DNA of 64,000 nucleotides from contig NZ_JYKY01000024.1 in NCBI RefSeq assembly GCF_001042985.1, forward strand, positions 1-64,000. The letters run 5' to 3'. Shown here one piece after another: positions 8,434 through 16,538 of this stretch; position 1 is the stretch's first letter, and each line of letters begins with the position of its first letter. The DNA is from Pseudomonas lundensis. Its GTDB lineage: Bacteria; Pseudomonadota; Gammaproteobacteria; Pseudomonadales; Pseudomonadaceae. A program made the position numbers and the translations under genes. The notes below the pieces were generated by a model, which saw only the letters and a program-made list of their open reading frames with translations, searched no databases and was not told the DNA's origin.

Positions 8434-9335
8434 CGGCGCAGCGCCCGTTCAGCACAGCGCTCGCTGAGCATGTCACGTAACAATTTCACCGGTTTGCTCA
8501 ACTGCGCCCGGTGGGCGCACAACATGTTCAACGGCGCCCGTTCCCCCACCCGCTCGGGCATCAGCACCTTTAACCTTCCCGCCTGCACATCCGCAGACAC
8601 GTCCAGCCAGGACTTATAAGCAATGCCCGCCCCGGCCAGCGCCCACAAACGCACCACATCAGCGTCATCGCTGAAACGGTCGCCGCTCACCGTCAGCCCG
8701 GTCTCACGCTTGCCGTCATCAAATCGCCAATGGTCGTGCACCCGCGTGCCGAGCATGTACAGCAAGCAATTGTGTTGCAGCAATTGTTCGAGCTGATGCG
8801 GCTCGCCAGCCCGCGCCAGATAGGCGGGTGACGCACACAGCACCCGACGATTGTCCGCCGCCACCGGCAAGGCGACCAAACTGGAGTCTTCCGGCTCGCC
8901 ATAGCGCAAGGCGATGTCCACCGGCTGGCGAAACAGATCAGCAATACGGTCCCCCAGCAGCAGCCTCACCGTCAGTTGCGGATGCTCACGCTGAAACTCA
9001 TCAAGCCAGGGCAGCAAGACATTTCGCCCGAAGTCTGAAGGCGCCGAGAGTTGCAGCACCCCACTGACCTGATCCTGCCCACGGGACAAAAGCCGCCGCC
9101 CTTCCTCCAGGCTGCCCAATGCCTTGCGCGCATAGTCCAGAAACCCCTGCCCCTCGGCCGTCAAACGCAGGCTGCGGGTTGAGCGTGCCAGCAGGCGCGC
9201 ACCTAACTGAGCCTCCAGGCGCTTGAGGGCGGCGCTCGCCACCGCAGGTGACATGTCCATGACCCGGGCCGCGGCTGACAGGCTGCCCAGATCAGCAGCG
9301 CGGACAAATACTTGCAGGTCGTCAAAGCGCACCAT
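8430..9335 (-). CDS. LysR-family transcriptional regulator
   Basis: About 301 residues. The winged-helix DNA-binding domain is N-terminal (MVRFDDLQVFVRAADLGSLS, with SPAVASAALKRLEAQLG as the recognition region) and the rest is the periplasmic-binding-like effector domain. ATG 9335 is chosen over the upstream in-frame start because LysR proteins of this group begin just before FDDLQVF. It is divergent from a zinc-type quinone oxidoreductase gene 120 bp away, which it may control. Confidence 0.85.
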   Translation of the reverse strand: MVRFDDLQVFVRAADLGSLSAAARVMDMSPAVASAALKRLEAQLGARLLARSTRSLRLTAEGQGFLDYARKALGSLEEGRRLLSRGQDQVSGVLQLSAPSDFGRNVLLPWLDEFQREHPQLTVRLLLGDRIADLFRQPVDIALRYGEPEDSSLVALPVAADNRRVLCASPAYLARAGEPHQLEQLLQHNCLLYMLGTRVHDHWRFDDGKRETGLTVSGDRFSDDADVVRLWALAGAGIAYKSWLDVSADVQAGRLKVLMPERVGERAPLNMLCAHRAQLSKPVKLLRDMLSERCAERALRR

Positions 9336-9455
9336 GCTGAAAACACCGCCTATTATCAAAAAAATATTGAAAGAGCCTGCCGTTTTAGCCGGTTTTACTA
9401 CGCCAGGAAATAGCGAATCATCGCCCCACGCTGTCCCTCTCTACAGGATGCCCCC

Positions 9456-10469
9456 ATGAAAGCTGTCGGTTATTACCATTCGCTGCCCATTCAAGACCCG
9501 CAAGCCCTGCAAGATATTGAACTGCCTGAACCTGTCGCCGGGCCGCGGGACCTGCTGGTGGAGGTCAAGGCTATCTCCGTGAACCCGGTCGACACCAAGG
9601 TGCGGCAAAACACACAGCCCGACGCGGGCACAGCCAAGGTACTGGGGTGGGACGTGGCGGGGGTGGTCAAGGCCGTGGGCAGTGACGTCAGTTTGTTCAA
9701 GGTGGGCGACAAGGTGTTTTATGCCGGTTCTATTGCCCGCCCCGGTGCCAACAGTGAACGTCACGTGGTCGACGAACGCATCGTCGGTCACATGCCCAAC
9801 AGCCTGAGCTTCGCCGACGCCGCGGCACTGCCTTTAACGGCCATCACCGCGTGGGAACTGTTGTTTGAACGCCTGGGCATCGCGCAAGGCAAGACTGACT
9901 TGCACCAACGTCTGTTGATCGTCGGTGCGGCGGGCGGCGTGGGGTCAATCCTGACACAACTGGCCCGTCAGCTTACCGGGCTCAAGGTCATCGGTAGCGC
10001 CTCGCGTCCAGAGACCCAGGCGTGGGTGCGCGAACTGGGCGCCGATGTGATCGTCGATCATCGCCAGCCCCTGAGCGAAGCCTTGAAGCAGGCAGGCATC
10101 GACGCCGTAACTCACGTCGCCAGCCTGACCCAGACCGATCAACACCTGGCGCAGTTGGTCGAGGCATTGGCACCCCAGGGCAAACTGGCCCTGATCGACG
10201 ACCCCAAGACGCTGGACATTGCTCTGCTCAAACGCAAAAGCCTGTCACTGCATTGGGAGTTCATGTACACCCGGTCGCTGTTCGAAACCCCGGACATGAT
10301 TGAACAGCATCACTTGCTGAACCGGGTCGCAGAACTGATAGACGCGGGCACCCTGCGCACCACCGTGGGCGAACATTTCGGCACCATCAACGCGTCTAAC
10401 CTGCGCCGCGCCCACGCGCTGCTGGAAAGCGGAAAGTCCAAGGGCAAAATTGTGCTGGAAGGGTTTTGA
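9456..10469 (+). CDS. Zinc-binding-type alcohol dehydrogenase / quinone oxidoreductase
   Basis: A 337-residue medium-chain dehydrogenase/reductase. The GroES-like domain includes SVNPVDTKVRQ and GWDVAGVVKAVG, and the NADPH-binding domain has GAAGGVGSILTQLAR near residues 152-166. The catalytic zinc ligands of classical alcohol dehydrogenases are missing, which fits the zinc-free quinone oxidoreductase (YhdH/ZADH) branch. An AGGA lies shortly before the ATG. Divergent from the LysR gene, suggesting induction by an electrophile or quinone. Confidence 0.85.
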   Translation: MKAVGYYHSLPIQDPQALQDIELPEPVAGPRDLLVEVKAISVNPVDTKVRQNTQPDAGTAKVLGWDVAGVVKAVGSDVSLFKVGDKVFYAGSIARPGANSERHVVDERIVGHMPNSLSFADAAALPLTAITAWELLFERLGIAQGKTDLHQRLLIVGAAGGVGSILTQLARQLTGLKVIGSASRPETQAWVRELGADVIVDHRQPLSEALKQAGIDAVTHVASLTQTDQHLAQLVEALAPQGKLALIDDPKTLDIALLKRKSLSLHWEFMYTRSLFETPDMIEQHHLLNRVAELIDAGTLRTTVGEHFGTINASNLRRAHALLESGKSKGKIVLEGF

Positions 10470-10559
10470 GAAACGCCTGACGAGACTGATCCGGCCATTG
10501 TGTAACCGTCAGTCAGAGACTTGATGTCCGTCATATTTCTCAGCGTTATCGGGCATACA

Positions 10560-10590
10560 CTGGCCTCCTTTGCGAACCTGAGGAGGCCAG
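10560..10590 (+). promoter_or_regulatory. Hairpin hiding a ribosome binding site
   Basis: CTGGCCTCCT (10560-10569) pairs perfectly with AGGAGGCCAG (10581-10590) around an 11-base loop. The complete Shine-Dalgarno AGGAGG (10581-10586) is inside the 3' strand, two bases before the ATG at 10593. If the transcript starts upstream of 10560 this stem would block translation initiation. Confidence 0.55.
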
Positions 10591-10592
10591 AA

Positions 10593-10763
10593 ATGAAAAT
10601 CCTGATAAAAGCGTTAGCAAGATCCCGCGACTGCCAGTGGCAGGTTCAAATCGACCAGCAAGCCATCAACTTTCGCAGCGAATCGGAGGCCAGAGCCTTT
10701 GTGGACACGCTGCGCACACGCTTGCAAGCCCCGCACAGATTGCCTGAGCGAATGGCGGGCTGA
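10593..10763 (+). CDS. Small conserved-type protein of unknown function (56 aa)
   Basis: A 56-residue basic protein (MKILIKALARSRD start) with no signal peptide or membrane segment and no motif I recognise. The start is fixed by a full AGGAGG seven bases upstream of ATG 10593; the longer upstream frame from 10521 lacks this support. The ribosome binding site is sequestered in a 10-bp hairpin, which suggests translational control. The gene converges with the Bcr/CflA transporter; the two stops are adjacent. Confidence 0.7.
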   Translation: MKILIKALARSRDCQWQVQIDQQAINFRSESEARAFVDTLRTRLQAPHRLPERMAG

Positions 10764-10764
10764 A

Positions 10765-11961
10765 TCAAATCGAGGTTTGAGCGGCAATCCGCGCGGTGTA
10801 CAGCCGCCGGGTTGCCACCGCGATCGACACCGCCAAAATCCCGCACAAGCTGATGACCATGGCCATCGGCATGGCGCTGCCATCGTGCAATACCCCCACC
10901 AGCCACGCCGCCGCGGCCGCCACGCTGAACTGCAGACAGCCGAGCAACGCCGAGGCGCTACCCGCCCGTGCGCCCTGCCCGCTCATGGCGCAGGCCGAAG
11001 CATTGGGAATGATGCACCCCAGGCTGGCGATGCAAATAAACAGCGGGATCAACAGCGGCCACAGTTGTTCCGTGTGCAAGGCGCTGATGCCCAACAGCGT
11101 CAAACCGGCGGCCAGGTACAGCCACACCATGCGCGACAGCAAAAAGGCCGGGCCACGCTTGGCCAGTAACCGCGCGTTAACCTGAGCCACGAGAATGAAA
11201 CCTGCCGCATTGCTGCCGAACAGCCAGCCGTAATGCTCGGCGGGGACGCCATACAACTGGATGAAGACAAACGGCGAACCCGCGATGTAGGCGAACATCC
11301 CGGCCATGGCGATCCCGCCGGTCAGCGCATGCCCCAGGTATTCACGATCCTTGAGCAAGCGGCCGTACTGGCGCAACGCACCGGACAACGGTTGACGTGG
11401 CACATTGGCCGGTAAACTTTCCGGCAAGCCCAGCGCCACGGCCAACGCCGCCAGGGCGCTGAAGCACGTCAGGACAATGAAAATCGCCTGCCAGCCGTAC
11501 AGATTGACCAGCAGGCCACCGAGCATCGGGGCCAGGATGGGCGCCAGCCCCATGACCAGCATCAGTTGCGAAAACACCTTGGCCGAGCCCACGGCATCGC
11601 ACTTGTCACTGACAATCGCCCGCGACAGCACCATCCCCGCACAACCGCCGAGGGCTTGAACGAAACGCGCCCCGATTAGCCAGTCAAGCGAGGGCGCAAA
11701 GGCACAGGCAAACGACGCCGCCGTGAACAACCCGACGCCCACCAACAAAGGCACGCGCCGACCGAAGCGGTCAGCAATGGGACCGTAGACCAACTGACCG
11801 ATCGACAGGCCCAGAAAGTAAACCGCCAGCGTAAGTTGAATGTGTTTTTCATCGGTCGCAAATGCCTGGGCCATCGCCGGGAAACCCGGCAAGTAAAAAT
11901 CGATGGCCAAGGGACCGAAGGCGCTCAAAGCTCCGAGAATCAAAATGGTTCTAAAGTTCAT
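10765..11961 (-). CDS. Bcr/CflA-family multidrug efflux transporter
   Basis: A 398-residue major-facilitator protein with twelve predicted membrane spans. The N-terminus (ILGALSAFGPLAIDFYLPGFPAM) and motif A (GPIADRFGRRVPLL) mark the DHA1 Bcr/CflA branch, drug:proton antiporters for bicyclomycin, chloramphenicol-like and related compounds. GGA precedes the ATG. No regulator is adjacent on this strand; the substrate cannot be read from the sequence. Confidence 0.87.
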   Translation of the reverse strand: MNFRTILILGALSAFGPLAIDFYLPGFPAMAQAFATDEKHIQLTLAVYFLGLSIGQLVYGPIADRFGRRVPLLVGVGLFTAASFACAFAPSLDWLIGARFVQALGGCAGMVLSRAIVSDKCDAVGSAKVFSQLMLVMGLAPILAPMLGGLLVNLYGWQAIFIVLTCFSALAALAVALGLPESLPANVPRQPLSGALRQYGRLLKDREYLGHALTGGIAMAGMFAYIAGSPFVFIQLYGVPAEHYGWLFGSNAAGFILVAQVNARLLAKRGPAFLLSRMVWLYLAAGLTLLGISALHTEQLWPLLIPLFICIASLGCIIPNASACAMSGQGARAGSASALLGCLQFSVAAAAAWLVGVLHDGSAMPMAMVISLCGILAVSIAVATRRLYTARIAAQTSI

Positions 11962-12082
11962 CAGGGATCCAGGTCGGACGAGTGTCAGCGCGACCCGGTA
12001 GTCTAGCTGTGCTGACGGATCTTGAACATAAAGATAGCGAGCTAGCTAATAAACCCCTGATGAGGCACAACCCGACAATGCG

Positions 12083-12283
12083 TTAATGGGCCGTACGCGC
12101 GTCAAAACCCGCCGTGGTAATGACATCGATGATTTCCAGTGCAGGCAATTTGCTTTCCACTTTCACGGTTTTGCTCTGCAAGTCCACTTCAACTTTTGCG
12201 TCTTCGTCTGCCTTTATGAGCGCCCGAGTTACCGAGCCCACGCATCCGCCACAGGTCATACCGTCAACTTTAAAAACGTGCAT
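12083..12283 (-). CDS. copZ: Copper chaperone CopZ
   Basis: A 66-residue heavy-metal-associated domain protein with the Cu(I)-binding MTCGGC near residues 8-13 and the usual babbab fold length. It would carry cytosolic Cu(I) to the efflux ATPase encoded nearby. ATG 12283 follows AAGGAG at ideal spacing; the upstream ATG 12322 lies inside the promoter. A near-perfect CueR operator lies at 12321-12341, so copper induction is expected. Confidence 0.9.
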   Translation of the reverse strand: MHVFKVDGMTCGGCVGSVTRALIKADEDAKVEVDLQSKTVKVESKLPALEIIDVITTAGFDARTAH

Positions 12284-12320
12284 TGTGTTCACTCCTTGGT
12301 TAGTGAGGTTCAGAGTGTCC

Positions 12321-12344
12321 ACCTTGCCATCATGGCAAGGTCAA
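12321..12344 (-). promoter_or_regulatory. CueR-type operator/promoter of copZ
   Basis: ACCTTGCCAT-C-ATGGCAAGGT (12321-12341) is a perfect palindrome. Read on the minus strand it is preceded by the -35 TTGACC (12339-12344), and the dyad fills the long spacer to a weak -10, the arrangement MerR-family activators remodel. Confidence 0.85.
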
Positions 12345-12431
12345 GCCCGGGTGCAGTGACACGAGGCTGGCAATCTGTTTCGCGCTCGGCCAAGCTGCAA
12401 ACCTTCCGATTTAAAAACAGGATACGTAGCC

Positions 12432-12812
12432 ATGCGCTGGTCCGCTTTGAGCCTAGTCAGCCTTTTAGGTCTTGCCAGCTTGCCGTTGTGGGCAAACGCT
12501 GATCAGGACTACGGCGTGTTGATCATTTCCCGCGAGCGCCTTGAGGTGCCCACCAATTGCGAAATCGGTCTTTATGTAGACGATCAACTGGCTGGCCGCT
12601 TGTTCCAGGAACAAGCCACGTCCTTTAACTTCCCGCCCGGCCCGATCAGCATTCGCCTCAAGTCGTTGCCGGGCCAAGCCCCGGGTTGTCTGCCGGGCAT
12701 GCTGGCCCCGCCGTCTCAAACCCTCACCTTGAAAGCGGGCGATGTACGCAAATATCGCATTGCCCTGCAAAAAGGCGGCCTCTACCTCAAGCCCGCCAAG
12801 CTCGAATATTAA
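12432..12812 (+). CDS. Small exported protein in the copper locus, function unknown
   Basis: A 126-residue protein with a clear signal peptide (positively charged MRW, hydrophobic core, probable cleavage after LWANA near residue 23). The mature part is beta-rich with two Cys (in PTNCEIG and APGCLPG) that could form a disulfide. I do not recognise a family. It lies between copZ and copA, is codirectional with copA and precedes the copA operator. A periplasmic role in copper handling is possible by position only. Confidence 0.7.
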   Translation: MRWSALSLVSLLGLASLPLWANADQDYGVLIISRERLEVPTNCEIGLYVDDQLAGRLFQEQATSFNFPPGPISIRLKSLPGQAPGCLPGMLAPPSQTLTLKAGDVRKYRIALQKGGLYLKPAKLEY

Positions 12813-12851
12813 GCACCGTCAAGAAGACGGCCGTCACGGTTGACAAGCGCC

Positions 12852-12876
12852 TTGACCTTCCCACCGGGTCAAGGTC
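12852..12876 (+). promoter_or_regulatory. CueR-type operator/promoter of copA
   Basis: GACCTTCC-N7-TCAAGGTC (12854-12876) has the 23-bp dyad layout of CueR sites, overlapping a -35 TTGACC at 12852-12857 with an extended spacer. It lies 38 bp before the copA start. Confidence 0.82.
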
Positions 12877-12914
12877 GATTCTATGGATAGATAACTTCTT
12901 GAGGAGGATTGTTC

Positions 12915-15296
12915 GTGCCCATTCAATACGACTTGCCGATCGCCGGCATGACCTGCGCCAGTTGCGCCGGCCGCGTAGAAAAAGCGCTGGCCAAGGTGCC
13001 CGGTGTGACATCGGTCAGTGTCAATCTGGCCACTGAACAGGCGCGTATCGAAGCGCCTGCCGACAGCCTGCCGTTGTTGCTTGACGCGGTCGCCCAGGCC
13101 GGTTACAGCGTGCCCAGCCAGACCGTAGAGCTGAACATCGGCGGCATGACCTGCGCCTCCTGTGCAGGTCGGGTCGAGAAAGCCCTGGCCAAAGTTCCCG
13201 GCGTGACAAACGCCACCGTCAACCTGGCCAGTGAGCGGGCGCACATCGAATCGCTGGGACCTATCGACCCCGCCCGCCTGATCGAGGCGGTGACCAAGGC
13301 GGGCTACAGCGCCCAACTCACAGAAAATGTCCACGCCACCCAAGACGATCAACACAAACGCCTGCGCCGTGAGCGTTGGTCGCTGGTGGCGGCCATCGTT
13401 TTGGCATTGCCGCTGGTCCTGCCGATGCTGGTCGAGCCGTTCGGCCTGCACTGGATGCTGCCCGCCTGGGCGCAATTTCTGCTGGCCACTCCGGTGCAGT
13501 TCATCCTCGGCGCACGGTTTTACGTGGCGGCCTGGAAAGCCGTCAAAGCCGGTGCAGGCAATATGGACTTGCTCGTCGCACTTGGCACCAGTGCCGGTTA
13601 CGGCCTCAGCCTGTATGAATGGGCCATCGCCGCCCCCGGCACCATGCCCCACCTGTACTTCGAAGCCTCGGCCGTGGTGATCGCGCTGGTGCTGTTGGGT
13701 AAATACCTTGAGAGCCGCGCCAAACGCCAGACCGCCAGCGCCATCCGGGCACTTGAAGCCTTGCGCCCCGAACGCGCCCTGCGGGTGGTCGATGGGCAGG
13801 AACAGGACGTGGCCATCAGCGACCTGCGCCTCAACGACCTAGTACTGGTCAAACCCGGCGAACGCTTCCCGGTAGACGGCGAAGTGGTCGAGGGTCAAAG
13901 CCATGCCGACGAGGCCCTGATCAGCGGCGAAAGCCTGCCGGTGCCAAAACAGCCTGGGGATAACGTCACGGGTGGCGCCATCAACGGCGAAGGTCGTCTG
14001 GTGATCAAAACCCTGGCGCTGGGCACTGAAACCGTACTGGCGCGCATTATTCGCCTGGTGGAAGACGCACAGGCGGGCAAGGCGCCGATTCAAAAGCTTG
14101 TGGATAAAGTCAGCCAGATTTTCGTCCCCGTGGTGCTGCTGATTGCGCTGGCGACGTTACTGGGCTGGTGGTTCTACGGCGCGCCGATTGAAACCGCGCT
14201 CATCAACGCTGTCGCCGTGCTGGTCATCGCGTGCCCCTGCGCGCTCGGCCTCGCCACCCCGACGGCGATCATGGCCGGAACCGGTGTGGCTGCCCGGCAT
14301 GGCATTTTGATCAAAGACGCCGAAGCCCTTGAACGCGCCCATGAAGTCAGCGCCGTGGTCTTCGACAAAACCGGCACGCTGACCTCCGGCACCCCGCAAA
14401 TTGCCCATTTCAGTGCCGTCTCGGGGGACGAAGCGCAATTGCTGCAAGCCGCCGGGGCACTGCAACGCGGCAGCGAGCATCCCTTGGCCAAAGCCGTACT
14501 CGATGCCTGCGCAGCGCGTCAGTTGACCGTGCCCGATGTCACGGACAGCCAGTCGCTGACGGGCCGAGGGATTGCGGGCACCTTGCTGGACCGTCGTCTG
14601 GCGCTGGGTAACCGTCGCCTGCTGGAAGAAACCGGGCTCACCCCCGGCCCGCTGGCCGACTCCGCCGCGGCCTGGGAAGCCGAAGGCCGCACCTTGTCGT
14701 GGCTGATCGAGCAAAGCCCACAGCCCAAAGTGCTGGGCCTGTTCGCCTTTGGCGACACCTTGAAGCCGGGGGCTCTGTCCGCCGTGCAGCAGCTCACCGG
14801 GCGCCATATCAGCAGCCACTTGCTGACTGGCGACAACAAAGGCAGTGCCAAGGTGGTGGCCGAAGCGTTGGGTATTCAGGATGTTCACGCCGAGGTGCTG
14901 CCCGCCGACAAAGCCGCCACGGTGGCCGAGTTGAAAAAAACCGGGGTGGTCGCCATGGTAGGCGACGGCATCAATGACGCCCCGGCGCTCGCGGCGGCCG
15001 ACATCGGCATTGCCATGGGCGGCGGCACAGACGTGGCCATGCATGCGGCCGGTATCACCCTGATGCGCGGCGACCCGCGTCTGGTGCCTGCCGCGCTGGA
15101 AATCAGCCGCAAGACCTACGCCAAAATCCGCCAAAACCTGTTTTGGGCGTTTATCTACAACGTGATCGGGATTCCGCTGGCGGCCTTCGGCTTTTTGAAC
15201 CCGGTATTGGCCGGGGCCGCGATGGCCTTTTCCAGCGTGAGCGTGGTCAGCAATGCACTGTTGCTGAAGTTCTGGAAACCCAAGGACCTTGAGTGA
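12915..15296 (+). CDS. copA: Cu(I)-exporting P1B-type ATPase
   Basis: About 793 residues. Two N-terminal metal-binding domains each carry MTCASC (near residues 13 and 80), followed by eight membrane spans. The ion-channel motif ACPCALGLATP, actuator ISGESLP, phosphorylation motif DKTGTLT, SEHPLAK and hinge GDGINDAPAL are all present, so it is a complete Cu(I) exporter of the inner membrane. The GTG at 12915 is chosen because GAGGAGG ends 7 bases before it; a TTG at 12909 lies too close to that ribosome binding site. It is followed at once by cueR. Confidence 0.93.
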   Translation: MPIQYDLPIAGMTCASCAGRVEKALAKVPGVTSVSVNLATEQARIEAPADSLPLLLDAVAQAGYSVPSQTVELNIGGMTCASCAGRVEKALAKVPGVTNATVNLASERAHIESLGPIDPARLIEAVTKAGYSAQLTENVHATQDDQHKRLRRERWSLVAAIVLALPLVLPMLVEPFGLHWMLPAWAQFLLATPVQFILGARFYVAAWKAVKAGAGNMDLLVALGTSAGYGLSLYEWAIAAPGTMPHLYFEASAVVIALVLLGKYLESRAKRQTASAIRALEALRPERALRVVDGQEQDVAISDLRLNDLVLVKPGERFPVDGEVVEGQSHADEALISGESLPVPKQPGDNVTGGAINGEGRLVIKTLALGTETVLARIIRLVEDAQAGKAPIQKLVDKVSQIFVPVVLLIALATLLGWWFYGAPIETALINAVAVLVIACPCALGLATPTAIMAGTGVAARHGILIKDAEALERAHEVSAVVFDKTGTLTSGTPQIAHFSAVSGDEAQLLQAAGALQRGSEHPLAKAVLDACAARQLTVPDVTDSQSLTGRGIAGTLLDRRLALGNRRLLEETGLTPGPLADSAAAWEAEGRTLSWLIEQSPQPKVLGLFAFGDTLKPGALSAVQQLTGRHISSHLLTGDNKGSAKVVAEALGIQDVHAEVLPADKAATVAELKKTGVVAMVGDGINDAPALAAADIGIAMGGGTDVAMHAAGITLMRGDPRLVPAALEISRKTYAKIRQNLFWAFIYNVIGIPLAAFGFLNPVLAGAAMAFSSVSVVSNALLLKFWKPKDLE

Positions 15297-15309
15297 GGAG
15301 GCAGTCGTC

Positions 15310-15711
15310 ATGAACATCGGTCAAGCCGCGAAGCACAGTGGACTGAGCGCCAAGATGATTCGTTATTACGAGTCCATCGGCCTGCTCAAGCCTGCCCATC
15401 GCAGTGACAGCGGCTACCGGCTGTACAGCGACGACGACCTGCACACCCTGGCCTTCATCAAGCGTTCGCGGGACTTGGGGTTTTCTCTGGACGAAGTCGG
15501 CAAACTGCTGGCGCTCTGGCAAGACCGCCAGCGCGCCAGCAGCGACGTGAAAGCGCTGGCGCGCCAGCATATCGATGAGCTGAACCAAAAAATCGTTGAA
15601 CTGACCAGCCTGCGCGACACCCTGCAAGAGCTGGTCGATACGTGCCAGGGTGACCACCGTCCTGACTGCCCGATCCTCAAGGGCCTGGCGTCGGGCAGTT
15701 GCTGCGCCTGA
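15310..15711 (+). CDS. cueR: Cu(I)-responsive MerR-family activator CueR
   Basis: A 133-residue MerR-type regulator with the N-terminal helix-turn-helix (MNIGQAAKHSGLSAKMIRYYE), a long dimerisation helix and the metal loop C-x7-C (CQGDHRPDC), spaced as in CueR, plus a terminal CC. It should sense cytosolic Cu(I) and activate copZ and copA through the two dyads above. ATG 15310 lies 13 bp after the copA stop with GAGGAGGCAG upstream, so copA-cueR is probably an operon. Confidence 0.92.
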   Translation: MNIGQAAKHSGLSAKMIRYYESIGLLKPAHRSDSGYRLYSDDDLHTLAFIKRSRDLGFSLDEVGKLLALWQDRQRASSDVKALARQHIDELNQKIVELTSLRDTLQELVDTCQGDHRPDCPILKGLASGSCCA

Positions 15712-15724
15712 GCCAGGCGTTTCG

Positions 15725-16531
15725 TCAAAGGCTCATCATGAGCACTTTGGCGAACATCAGCACACTCACCAACGCGCACAACACGGCAAACCCCTGCTGC
15801 AATAACTGCGCGGAGACCTTGGGCGAAATCACCCGGCCCGCGATCATCCCCACCAGTGTGGCGACAATAAACAGCACACCCTCGGTGGACAGGCTCACGC
15901 CCTGACGCATCAAATTGCCCAACGTGCCGAGTGACACCAACGCCACCACCATCAGCGAGGTGGACACCACGGCGTGAATGCGCACATCGCTGAACTTGCG
16001 AAACGCCGGCACGATCAAGAACCCGCCGCCCACACTCAACAACCCGGTGAGCAAGCCTGACGTGGCGCCAATCGACACCAGCGTGAGGCTGCACCGTGCA
16101 TTCCAGGTCAGGCGGCCGGTGGCTGGGTTGAGCATGCAGTTTTTTTCCAGAACCCCTTCGCTGGCCCCTTCACGGCCATCGGCCCGTGCCTGGAGAAACA
16201 TGCGCACGGCCACAAAAATCATCACGCAGCCAAACAGCAACACCAGCACCCTGGCGGGCAACAGCGCGGCCAGATACAACCCCACCGGCGAGGTGATCGA
16301 ACCCACCAACGCCATCAGCGCGGCGGCCTTGTAGCGCACCAGGCCTTTGCGCAAGCCGTCGAGCGCACCCAACGCCGCCGCTGTGCCCACCGCCAGCAAC
16401 GCCACCGGCGTGGCCTGCGCCAGCGTCCACCCCAAACCGAGGGTCAACGCCGGAATCGCCAAAATGCCACCCCCGGCACCGGTCAACCCCAGCACCACGC
16501 CCACCAAAACGCCCAACAGAATGGTCAACAT
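15725..16531 (-). CDS. TauE/SafE (TSUP) family sulfur-compound exporter
   Basis: A 268-residue membrane protein with about eight spans and the two glycine-rich TSUP repeats (GLTGAGGGILAIPAL and GLLSVGGGFLIVPAF). The family moves sulfite, thiosulfate, taurine-derived or organosulfonate anions. It is the third gene of the BigR-SQR operon, starting 7 bp after the SQR stop, so export of sulfite or thiosulfate from sulfide oxidation is the likely job. ATG 16531 is chosen; the longer frame to 16687 overlaps SQR and is not hydrophobic. Confidence 0.86.
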   Translation of the reverse strand: MLTILLGVLVGVVLGLTGAGGGILAIPALTLGLGWTLAQATPVALLAVGTAAALGALDGLRKGLVRYKAAALMALVGSITSPVGLYLAALLPARVLVLLFGCVMIFVAVRMFLQARADGREGASEGVLEKNCMLNPATGRLTWNARCSLTLVSIGATSGLLTGLLSVGGGFLIVPAFRKFSDVRIHAVVSTSLMVVALVSLGTLGNLMRQGVSLSTEGVLFIVATLVGMIAGRVISPKVSAQLLQQGFAVLCALVSVLMFAKVLMMSL

Positions 16532-16538
16532 AGGCCGG

